NCBI GenBank assembly: GCA_026987155.1
Contig: JALSNG010000012.1
Coordinates: forward strand, 1 to 5,259
Source of the DNA: Thermococcus sp.
GTDB lineage: Archaea > Methanobacteriota_B > Thermococci > Thermococcales > Thermococcaceae
Length of the DNA stretch: 5,259 nucleotides
Direction of reading: 5' to 3'
Position 1 is the first letter of the stretch. Each line of letters begins with the position of its first letter. The position numbers and the translations under genes were made by a program. The notes beneath the pieces were generated by a model. The model had not been told where the DNA came from. It saw nothing but the letters and a program-made list of their open reading frames with translations, and did no database searches. Below, in pieces: positions 1 through 5,227 of this stretch.

Positions 1-227
1 CATCCCTCCACTATTTCCTCGAAGGCCACCTTCATCTCTTCGAGCTCCTCCTCAACAGGTGGAATAGCGGATGCTTTCTCCATTAACTCACGGTACTTTC
101 CCCTGATAACTATGTAGTGTTGGAGATCTGAGCTCTTTTCCTCGATGGTTCGGTTCATTATCCCCGCCCTGCTGAGCTCCCTCGACAGGGCGTTCATGTC
201 CTCCTTAGTTAAAACTTCGAGTCTCAA
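1..227 (-). CDS. Unrecognised small soluble protein, 3' end cut by window edge
   Basis: I do not recognise this protein. The frame is open from about 242 to the left edge. The chosen start is TTG at 227-225, because GGTGA at 237-233 lies five bases upstream, the same spacing seen at three other starts in this window. In-frame GTG codons at 236 and 239 would overlap that site and are the alternatives. The visible 75 residues begin MRLEVLTKED and are charged, with no membrane segment or signal peptide. They contain a helical-looking stretch (about 9-35), a short hydrophobic strand HYIVIRG (37-43) and an acidic Glu-rich helix (58-75). The last two visible bases are TG, so the gene could end with TGA one base beyond the window or continue. 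A TATA-like box at 265-258 just upstream suggests its own promoter. Codon use resembles its neighbours. The coding call is fairly good; the function is unknown. Confidence 0.6.
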   Translation of the reverse strand, partial: MRLEVLTKEDMNALSRELSRAGIMNRTIEEKSSDLQHYIVIRGKYRELMEKASAIPPVEEELEEMKVAFEEIVEG

Positions 228-257
228 CACACTCACCACATGGGATGATTCGTGAAT

Positions 258-270
258 AGTTATAACCTTT
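258..270 (-). promoter_or_regulatory. TATA box and BRE of the left-edge gene
   Basis: On the minus strand AAAGG (270-266) is followed by TTATAACT (265-258), a good archaeal BRE plus TATA arrangement. Its centre is about 25 bases before position 237, where GGTGA of the left-edge gene begins, so the expected leader is very short. The TATA box overlaps the TAA stop (262-260) of the upstream 218-residue gene, so read-through from that gene is also possible. Confidence 0.5.
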
Positions 271-916
271 GGGACTGACCTTTGTCGATCAGTTCGTTGA
301 GGAGGGACCTGAGGGCCCTGTTGTTGAGCGTTTCCATAAGTTCCACCACTTCTTCCTTCATCTCCGGACCATAGGAGGTGTAGAGGTAGAGGGCGTACGC
401 CATCCTTTTGGGGTCTCCTTCCCCAGTTCTCTCCACAGCTCTTGAGAGGATCGGGTCATTAAGGAGGGCTTCTGCGAGCTTTTTGAGGGCCGCAAAGTCG
501 TTCTCCTCCAATGCCCTTTTCAGCGGAACGTAAAAGTGTTTAATGACCAGGTTGGCACTCCTTATTTTTTCCTCAATATCCCCCCTCTGGTCGGAGTATT
601 TCCCCTGGCTTCTTTCCCAGAGAACGTAGGCAAGGCCGCTGAGGAGAAAGGTGAATGCTATTAACAGGTATGGTAGCAGAGGAACTTTTATTGCCCCTGG
701 GATGATGCCGGAACTTGAGAGGTATGCTAAAATCCCGGTGCCAGCAATCAGCCACAGGGCCATGAAGATAAGGTAGTACTTGGAGTCGTTTTTAGGTTTG
801 GGTGAGAATTTGTTCGGGGTTCTCTCAAGCCTTTCCAAGCTCCCTTCCAGTATCTCAATCTCCGCTTCCAGGCGCTTTATCCTTACCTCAATTTCGCCGA
901 TGGTCTTGTCGTGCAT
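260..916 (-). CDS. Unrecognised membrane protein: coiled coil, two TM helices, helical C-terminal domain
   Basis: I do not recognise a family. From the ATG at 916 the product is 218 residues. Residues 5-33 form a charged heptad-like helix (EIEVRIKRLEAEIEILEG) that looks like a coiled coil. Residues 47-67 and 79-100 are two hydrophobic segments separated by a short Gly/Pro turn, which suggests a membrane hairpin with both ends on the same side, probably cytoplasmic. Residues 110-218 are soluble and helix-rich. The ATG is preferred over an in-frame GTG at 925 because GGTGA (925-921) lies five bases before the ATG. The gene overlaps the end of the upstream flippase-family gene by 29 bases (888-916), which implies co-transcription and probably translational coupling. 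A role as accessory protein to that transporter is inferred from position only. No catalytic motif was seen. Confidence 0.75.
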   Translation of the reverse strand: MHDKTIGEIEVRIKRLEAEIEILEGSLERLERTPNKFSPKPKNDSKYYLIFMALWLIAGTGILAYLSSSGIIPGAIKVPLLPYLLIAFTFLLSGLAYVLWERSQGKYSDQRGDIEEKIRSANLVIKHFYVPLKRALEENDFAALKKLAEALLNDPILSRAVERTGEGDPKRMAYALYLYTSYGPEMKEEVVELMETLNNRALRSLLNELIDKGQSQRL

Positions 917-1844
917 ACCCCTCACCAGGATCCTTATCCGTTACGTCTCGCGAATCTTCTCCTATTTCTCCCAATACGAATTTGTAGAACGCGACCGCCC
1001 CTATTAGGGCGTAGATGTACTGGTTTATCAGCTTGTAGAGGAATGCTACCACAACGTCCCTCCCGCTCCGTCCGATGGCCATGACGACACCGAGTTCGTT
1101 GGCTCCCACTCCTCCAGGGGTTCCAAGTGCCCCTCCAAGGAAGTTGGAGTAGAGGATTCCCTTAAGGGTTGTGAGGAATCCTGGGTTGAATCCAAAGGTT
1201 CGTGCCACGAGGTAGAGGGTAGTGGAATTCAGGATAACGAGAGCCGTTCCAAGAACCATTGCAAGTGGAAGGGTCTGAGGATGGGCTTTTGCACTCTTCC
1301 ATCCCGAGTGGAGTCCCTCCAAAATTTTCTCCCTGTGAACCAAGTGAAAGATGGGCATTAAGATTCTGTAGGTCCATTCATCAAAGATAACGGGAAGAAA
1401 AATGATTCCTGCAAGAATAATTCCCCAGAACTCCCCGCCCAGCAGGGTTATTAATGTAAGTCCCGCTGTGAACTCTGTGATTATTCCAAGGACGGTCGTG
1501 GCGAGGATGTCCCAATAGGAAGCCCCTATGAATTTGACTTTTACGAGTGTTCCTAAGGTTGGGTTGAGGGAGAAGGATAGGTACGTCCCCGCGAGGTTTG
1601 TTAGGAGGACGCGCCTATAGGTTACGTCAGCGACGTTTTTGATGTAAATGTACCACACAAGGGTGTAGGTTAGGTATCCAAGTAGTCCTGAGGTCAGGGC
1701 ACCAAAAAAATATGGGGAGAGTAACCTTTCGGGACTTAGGTGGATCTCAGATGCTTCGGAATGAACCTTGTAGAGGAGGTATAGGGTTATAGCAGTGGTG
1801 GTGGCAAGGGTAAGGAGTTTTTTGAGGGTATTTGATAGCTTCAC
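888..1844 (-). CDS. UPF0104 / LPG-synthase-TM-like flippase-family integral membrane protein
   Basis: This 318-residue polytopic membrane protein belongs to the family related to the membrane part of bacterial MprF (lysylphosphatidylglycerol synthase TM region, UPF0104). The family signature is PGGVGANE at residues 243-250, followed by a hydrophobic stretch and FLYKLINQY (268-276). Hydrophobic segments lie near 9-25, 45-67, 82-100, 111-155 (two), 193-215, 228-245 and 263-290. The soluble aminoacyl-transferase domain of full MprF is absent, so this is a membrane-only member, for which lipid or isoprenoid-linked substrate flipping is the usual proposal; the substrate is unknown. The start is GTG at 1844, whose GTGA overlaps the TGA stop of speE, with a purine-rich GGGGGAG (1855-1849) upstream. 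The last 25 or so residues are charged, and their codons overlap the start of the next gene. The family call is strong; the function is not. Confidence 0.88.
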   Translation of the reverse strand: MKLSNTLKKLLTLATTTAITLYLLYKVHSEASEIHLSPERLLSPYFFGALTSGLLGYLTYTLVWYIYIKNVADVTYRRVLLTNLAGTYLSFSLNPTLGTLVKVKFIGASYWDILATTVLGIITEFTAGLTLITLLGGEFWGIILAGIIFLPVIFDEWTYRILMPIFHLVHREKILEGLHSGWKSAKAHPQTLPLAMVLGTALVILNSTTLYLVARTFGFNPGFLTTLKGILYSNFLGGALGTPGGVGANELGVVMAIGRSGRDVVVAFLYKLINQYIYALIGAVAFYKFVLGEIGEDSRDVTDKDPGEGYARQDHRRN

Positions 1845-2692
1845 CCTTCTCCCCCTTCGAGCATTTCCCTGACGTACCTCGGCATTTGGAATAGCGTTTC
1901 ATGCCTCTCGGGGTCGTAGTAGTAGAGCTCGAGCTCCCTTCCCCTCTCGACGTCGACCTTCCTGAAATCGATGCCCCCCTTCACGCCGACCAGGAAGCTC
2001 CAGGGGGAGGCATAGCCAATTACCGGGAAGCTGAAATAGTAAACCTTGTCAAATACTTTCTTCATAGCCCTGTACGCATCTATGAGTTCGTTGGTGAACA
2101 GGTAAACGCTTCCGGCCTGGGTGATGTATATTCCGTTTTCGTTGAGCTTCTCGTAGGATGAACGGTAGAAGTCCTCGGAAAAGAGGAGTTTTGCCGGACC
2201 GACAGGGTCCGTGGAATCCACTATTATAACGTCAAAACTCTCGTCCGTTTCCCTTAGGTACTCTACGCCGTCTCCTATTATTAGCTCGGTTCTGGGATCT
2301 TCGAAGGCGCCCCTGTCTATTCCAAGGTAAATCCTTGAAACTTCGATCACCATCTCGTCGATCTCGACCATCGTGACCTTCTCAACGTCGTGCCGCAGGA
2401 CTTCCCTGAGCGTTCCGCCGTCGCCTCCCCCTATGACGAGCACTCTCCTCGGGTTCGGGTGGGCAAGCATGACCGGGTGGACGAGGGTCTCGTGGTAGCT
2501 CTCCTCCCCGACCTCGACGAGCTGGACCGTACCGTCGAGGACGAGCAGCTTGCCGAAACCCTCTGTTTCATAAAGTTCAAGTCTCTGGTACTTCGTTTGC
2601 GTCTCGAACAATCTCTCCTTGACCTTGAAGCCAACGCCATAACCGCGAGGGTACCATTCGATGAAAGCCCTTTCCTTCTCGTTGTATCCCAT
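1841..2692 (-). CDS. speE: Polyamine aminopropyltransferase (spermidine synthase family; agmatine-type likely)
   Basis: The enzyme transfers the aminopropyl group of decarboxylated S-adenosylmethionine to an amine acceptor in the cytosol. The 283-residue length is normal for the family. Visible motifs are DGTVQLVEVGEESYHETLVHP-type substrate-pocket residues (53-73), the Rossmann loop GGGDGGTLRE (88-97), the acidic nucleoside-binding strand MVEID (108-112), IGDG (139-142), and the catalytic-site motif DSTDPVGPA (159-167), whose first Asp is the expected general base. The start is ATG at 2692, with GGTGA (2701-2697) four bases upstream. The gene lies 42 bases downstream of the arginine decarboxylase that makes agmatine, so agmatine is the likely acceptor, giving N1-aminopropylagmatine. 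That is the established activity of the Thermococcus kodakarensis homologue, as I recall it. Related enzymes also accept putrescine or cadaverine, so exact specificity is inferred. Confidence 0.96.
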   Translation of the reverse strand: MGYNEKERAFIEWYPRGYGVGFKVKERLFETQTKYQRLELYETEGFGKLLVLDGTVQLVEVGEESYHETLVHPVMLAHPNPRRVLVIGGGDGGTLREVLRHDVEKVTMVEIDEMVIEVSRIYLGIDRGAFEDPRTELIIGDGVEYLRETDESFDVIIVDSTDPVGPAKLLFSEDFYRSSYEKLNENGIYITQAGSVYLFTNELIDAYRAMKKVFDKVYYFSFPVIGYASPWSFLVGVKGGIDFRKVDVERGRELELYYYDPERHETLFQMPRYVREMLEGGEG

Positions 2693-2717
2693 ATTCTCAC
2701 CCCAGATTGGGAAGATG

Positions 2718-2736
2718 GAGGGACTTAAAAACCCTC
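2718..2736 (-). promoter_or_regulatory. Hairpin with T-rich loop between pdaD and speE
   Basis: On the minus strand GAGGG (2736-2732) pairs perfectly with CCCTC (2722-2718) around a nine-base loop, TTTTTAAGT. The left arm starts inside the pdaD stop codon. The loop reads as a TATA-like element (TTTTTAAG, 2731-2724) about 30-35 bases before the speE ATG, which would give a very short leader. The T run could also cause partial termination. Either reading would let speE be expressed at a different level from pdaD; the sequence alone does not decide between them. Confidence 0.35.
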
Positions 2737-3208
2737 AGTACGGGAACATCACAACGGCGGCTATTGCTGCAGCCGGTTTATCCTTTACAGTTATCTCAGC
2801 GCTTGCCACCCTGAACTCACCAAGTTCCCAACCCCTCCGCTCAAAGCCCTCCTCAACCATTTTCCTGACCATTTCCTCAGCCTCCCCCTTTGTGCAGTAA
2901 CCAGAGTACTCGTAGATTAATCCGCCCTCGTTGTTTTTGCTGATACCAATTCCAAGGGCGGCGCTTATGGTCATGCCCGGCTCATCGCTCTCAATGTGTG
3001 CATAAACCGTCGGGAGGAGCATCCCTATCGGGACGTCATGAACCTCTTTTATCCACTCTATGTGCGCCGGAATGACGCTGCTTAGCTTGACCAGGTTGAC
3101 GTTTCCTATCCCCAGCTTGAGGAGTGCATTATCGAACGCGTTCAATTTGGTTCCGCCCTCTGCGGCGGCGGCACCTATGAATGCCCTTTTTGGGGTTGTC
3201 CAGCTCAT
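2735..3208 (-). CDS. pdaD: Pyruvoyl-dependent arginine decarboxylase
   Basis: This enzyme converts arginine to agmatine, the first step of polyamine synthesis in Thermococcales. It is made as a proenzyme that cleaves itself between two serines, leaving beta and alpha chains with a pyruvoyl cofactor on the new alpha-chain N terminus. In the 157-residue product the cleavage pair is S43-S44 in VKLSSVIP (40-47). N38 and E100 (in GLIYEYSG, 96-103) sit at the same offset from the serines as the substrate-site Asn and proposed proton donor Glu of the Methanocaldococcus jannaschii enzyme. GGTKLNAFDNALLKLGIGN (18-36) is the typical N-terminal block. The start is ATG at 3208, with GGTGA (3218-3214) five bases upstream; the GTG at 3217 overlaps that site and is unlikely. 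A strong TATA box precedes the gene, and speE follows after 42 bases. Confidence 0.96.
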   Translation of the reverse strand: MSWTTPKRAFIGAAAAEGGTKLNAFDNALLKLGIGNVNLVKLSSVIPAHIEWIKEVHDVPIGMLLPTVYAHIESDEPGMTISAALGIGISKNNEGGLIYEYSGYCTKGEAEEMVRKMVEEGFERRGWELGEFRVASAEITVKDKPAAAIAAVVMFPY

Positions 3209-3252
3209 ATACCTCACCCTTCAGTTTTAACTACTCTGGGCTCAGCAGAATG

Positions 3253-3266
3253 CTTATAAACATTTA
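3253..3266 (-). promoter_or_regulatory. pdaD promoter (TATA box)
   Basis: TTTATAAG (3260-3253) on the minus strand is close to the Thermococcales TATA consensus, with TAAATG upstream as a weak BRE. Transcription should begin near 3230, giving a leader of about 22 bases that contains GGTGA. The TATA box starts three bases after the antiporter stop codon (TAA, 3266-3264), so there is almost no spacer between the two transcription units. Confidence 0.7.
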
Positions 3267-4415
3267 CCTGCCTTGAGAAATCACCTTAACCTTTCTTTCG
3301 GTTAGGGAGAGGGTTCTTCCAACTATTGCCGCCATGAATATCCCGCTTATGGATGAGAAAGAGCTCAATGCGTAGAGTTGCCCGGTTAGGGTTCCATAGG
3401 CGTTGCCAAGATCAGCCACGAGGAGCCCGAGTATCCCGAAGCTCACAAGCCCAGTGGCCTTCGCTACGGACGATCTAACCTCGCCGCTCCACGATAACAC
3501 CACCGTCACGACGAAGCGGATAGCGTATATCGCGAGAAAAATGTAGACAGTTTCGAGCGTTATCCCTGTTTTGAAGTTCATGACGCGCCACGTGAAGAAC
3601 ACCGGGCCAAATATTCCGTAGGTGATTCCGCTAAGCACTGTTTCAAGACGCTCGTACTGCTTTGTCCCCACGAGGTCACTGTGGAGGATCAATCCTGCGA
3701 GGAAGCCGCCGATGGTAAAGTGCATTCCTACCTCCTCGCTGATAAAACCGAGTGAAGCTGCCAGAATCATGAAGAGCCCGAACACGGCCTCGTCGCTCTT
3801 GAGCTTTCTTAACTGGGTTATGAGCCATACTTTGTGTGCAACGTTTATGCGATGGTTTGCGTAGAGAACACTCCCAATGAACACCGCCTGCATGAGAACG
3901 AGGGCACCCAGCTCGGAGGGACTGCTGGCTTCTTTCAAATTGGCCATAAGGTAGACGAGTATCAGGATTGAGATTTCGCTGAGTATGGCATATGAGAGTG
4001 CAACGTGAAGGTATTCTTCGCCAAAGAACCTCTTCATTCTGACCACTATGGGGGCGCTCGCAACTGAGAGTATGGAAGCGGCGAGAAGGTTCCCGGCCCC
4101 GACCCTGTAATCACTTAGGGGTAGGGTGATGACGAGCATTACCCCGAGGTTCATGATGTACATTGGTAGTGCCTTCCTTCCCCCAATCCTGAGTTCCTCG
4201 GGGGTTATTTCCAGACCCGCCATTATCATGAGGAAAAATATCCCAAACTCCGCGAGGAGGTTCATGTCTCCGACGGGGACGTTTCTGAGGGTATAACCGA
4301 GCAGAAATCCTGCCGTTATCTCTCCCAAAACTCCTGGAAAGCCCAATCTCTCGAAAACCTCCGCCAGCAACCTGCCAACTGCTATTATCACAAGTACGTA
4401 GCCTATTATCTGCAC
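3264..4415 (-). CDS. CPA2-family (Kef/NapA-like) monovalent cation/proton antiporter
   Basis: This is a 383-residue membrane transporter of the Na+/H+ exchanger superfamily. About 12-13 hydrophobic segments span residues 1-365. Family hallmarks are GFPGVLGEITAGFLLG (25-40), the FGIFFLMIMAGLEI helix (57-70), HFTIGGFLAGLIL (232-244) and the RSSVAKATGLVSFGILG region (314-330). It ends soon after the last helix, so it lacks the C-terminal RCK/TrkA-N nucleotide-binding domain found in Kef systems. The ion-site helix reads AILSEISILIL (143-153), so Ser146-Glu147 stand where NapA has Asp-Asp and KefC has Gln-Asp. R300 is a candidate for the conserved basic residue of the late helix. The start is GTG at 4415 with GGTGG (4424-4420) four bases upstream. 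It has its own promoter, divergent from gcvH. The family is clear; the ion (Na+ or K+) and direction are not. Confidence 0.9.
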   Translation of the reverse strand: MQIIGYVLVIIAVGRLLAEVFERLGFPGVLGEITAGFLLGYTLRNVPVGDMNLLAEFGIFFLMIMAGLEITPEELRIGGRKALPMYIMNLGVMLVITLPLSDYRVGAGNLLAASILSVASAPIVVRMKRFFGEEYLHVALSYAILSEISILILVYLMANLKEASSPSELGALVLMQAVFIGSVLYANHRINVAHKVWLITQLRKLKSDEAVFGLFMILAASLGFISEEVGMHFTIGGFLAGLILHSDLVGTKQYERLETVLSGITYGIFGPVFFTWRVMNFKTGITLETVYIFLAIYAIRFVVTVVLSWSGEVRSSVAKATGLVSFGILGLLVADLGNAYGTLTGQLYALSSFSSISGIFMAAIVGRTLSLTERKVKVISQGR

Positions 4416-4461
4416 CTGGCCACCCCCGAATCAGAACCCCCTAACCTTTGTTCTAAGAGGG

Positions 4462-4475
4462 ATAAAAAGCTTTCC
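4462..4475 (-). promoter_or_regulatory. Antiporter promoter (BRE + TATA)
   Basis: On the minus strand GGAAAG (4475-4470) is followed by CTTTTTAT (4469-4462). This predicts transcription from about 4440 and a leader of about 25 bases before the GTG at 4415. It faces away from the gcvH promoter: the two BRE-like elements are separated by only seven bases (4476-4482). Confidence 0.6.
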
Positions 4476-4482
4476 ATTTCGA

Positions 4483-4496
4483 GAAAGGTTTAAATG
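4483..4496 (+). promoter_or_regulatory. gcvH promoter (BRE + TATA)
   Basis: GAAAGG (4483-4488) followed by TTTAAATG (4489-4496) is a typical Thermococcales BRE/TATA pair. Transcription is expected near 4516-4518, so the leader before ATG 4528 would be only about ten bases and would begin at or just before the GGTGA ribosome binding site (4518-4522). Confidence 0.65.
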
Positions 4497-4527
4497 CCCA
4501 AAGTTGTTACAGTGAGCGGTGATGTTC

Positions 4528-4932
4528 ATGATCGAAGTTGGTGAATACAAAGTCAAGGAAGGCCTCCACTATACCAAAGACCATGAGTGGGCTCAGGTTC
4601 TTGAGGATGGAACCGTTTTAGTTGGCATAAGCGACTACGCCCAGAAGGAACTCGGAGATTTGGCCTACGTCGAGCTTCCCGAGGTCGGGAAGGAGGTCAG
4701 CAAGGGTGACGTTCTCTGCGAGCTTGAGAGCGTCAAGGCCGTGAGTGAGGTTTATGCCCCTGTCAGTGGCGAGGTCGTAGAGGTTAACGAAGAGCTTGAA
4801 GATTCCCCCGAGCTCATCAACGAGGATCCTTACGAGAACTGGATCGCCAAGCTCAAGCCGAGCAATCTCGAGGAGGAACTCGGGGAGCTCATGGATGCCA
4901 AAGCCTACGCTGAGTACTTGGAGAGCCTCTGA
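4528..4932 (+). CDS. gcvH: Glycine cleavage system H protein (lipoyl carrier)
   Basis: GcvH carries the aminomethyl group from glycine decarboxylase (P protein) to the T protein and the reducing equivalents to the L protein, using a lipoyl arm. The lipoylation site is Lys70 in ELESVKAVSE (65-74), within the biotinyl/lipoyl fold of residues 25-107. The N-terminal HYTKDHEWAQV (14-24) and the C-terminal NEDPYENWIAKLKP (98-111) are also characteristic of the family. The 134-residue length is normal. The start is ATG at 4528 because GGTGA (4518-4522) lies five bases upstream; the in-frame GTG 4519 and ATG 4522 overlap that site. No other glycine cleavage gene is visible, so its partners must be encoded elsewhere. 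It is divergent from the antiporter and appears to be a single-gene unit ended by T tracts. Confidence 0.96.
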   Translation: MIEVGEYKVKEGLHYTKDHEWAQVLEDGTVLVGISDYAQKELGDLAYVELPEVGKEVSKGDVLCELESVKAVSEVYAPVSGEVVEVNEELEDSPELINEDPYENWIAKLKPSNLEEELGELMDAKAYAEYLESL

Positions 4933-4955
4933 GTGTTTTCCTCTCGCTTTTCCCT
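4933..4955 (+). terminator. T-rich terminator-like stretch after gcvH
   Basis: Two runs of four T (4936-4939 and 4948-4951) lie in a pyrimidine-rich stretch directly after the gcvH stop, with no strong hairpin. Oligo-T tracts alone can terminate archaeal RNA polymerase, so this probably ends the gcvH transcript. Confidence 0.4.
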
Positions 4956-4986
4956 TCATAATGGCAATTTTGGAAGAATGGGGGTT

Positions 4987-5060
4987 GAGCTCAGGCTTTG
5001 ACCTTCATCATTTTTGCCGCGCGGAGCCGGCCTCAGATACCCTAGAGGTCTTCATCGCTC
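4987..5060 (-). ncRNA. Weak candidate C/D-box sRNA
   Basis: On the minus strand the order is a GAGC arm (5060-5057), a degenerate C box GCGATGA (5058-5052), a 15-base spacer, CTGA as D' (5036-5033), a 21-base GC-rich stretch that can fold (GCCG/CGGC), a perfect C' box ATGATGA (5011-5005), a 10-base guide-like segment (5004-4995), CTGA as D (4994-4991) and a GCTC arm (4990-4987) complementary to the first arm. Against it: the first C box departs from RUGAUGA, the D'-C' spacing is much longer than usual, and 74 bases is longer than the typical 50-60 of archaeal C/D sRNAs. A TATA-like GTTTTTAAC lies about 27 bases upstream on that strand, but the same bases serve better as a plus-strand promoter. 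Confidence 0.2.
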
Positions 5061-5075
5061 GGTATTAAGTTTTCA

Positions 5076-5090
5076 GGGAAAGTTAAAAAC
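5076..5090 (+). promoter_or_regulatory. Promoter of the right-edge gene (BRE + TATA)
   Basis: GGGAAAG (5076-5082) followed by TTAAAAAC (5083-5090) matches the archaeal BRE/TATA pattern. Transcription is expected around 5110-5113, giving a leader of about 20 bases before ATG 5132. The 199 bases between gcvH and that ATG contain no supported protein gene. Confidence 0.5.
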
Positions 5091-5131
5091 CCACCGGCTC
5101 GGCAAGTCCGGAGGTCAATTCAAACTCCCGC

Positions 5132-5227
5132 ATGGACGTCTACAAGAGAATAGAGAGTGCCATCAACGCCTTCTTCCGTGAGAACCGCGAGATATGGGAC
5201 TTGAGAGAAAGGAGGATAGGAGCATAG
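5132..5227 (+). CDS. Short ORF, probable N-terminal part of an unrecognised, possibly frameshifted gene
   Basis: The ORF encodes 31 residues beginning MDVYKRIESAINAFFRENRE, followed by IWDLRE and then a short Arg-rich end before TAG at 5225-5227. Third positions are mostly C or G over the first 24 codons, as in the neighbouring genes, and the peptide looks like a natural amphipathic helix, so translation is plausible. A promoter lies 42-56 bases upstream. The best ribosome-binding match, GGAGGT (5110-5115), is 16 bases from the ATG, much farther than elsewhere in the window, and no other in-frame start exists back to the stop at 5084-5086. Coding character appears to pass to the -1 frame around 5207-5212. 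It may be the start of a frameshifted gene, a short leader peptide or a genuine small protein. No family recognised. Confidence 0.4.
   Translation: MDVYKRIESAINAFFRENREIWDLRERRIGA

Noticed and set aside
201..216. GGAGG just before an internal ATG in the left-edge gene
   Set aside because: Only two bases separate GGAGG from the ATG, too close to work well; the upstream coding sequence looks real.
573..1007. Several 60-75 codon frames on either strand within and around the 218-residue membrane protein gene
   Set aside because: Shadow frames of the 218-residue and flippase genes, with unnatural Ser/Pro/Arg-rich composition.
2390..2728. 112-codon open frame on the plus strand
   Set aside because: It lies antisense to speE, whose motifs are unmistakable; it lacks a family match and its own promoter.
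4618..4959. 113-codon open frame on the minus strand
   Set aside because: It is antisense to gcvH and reflects codon bias of that gene; no ribosome binding site or recognisable protein.
5105..5131. GGAGGTCAATTCAAACTCCC resembles a tRNA T arm
   Set aside because: No matching acceptor stem, anticodon arm or CCA-proximal pairing lies around it; it sits between a TATA box and an ATG.
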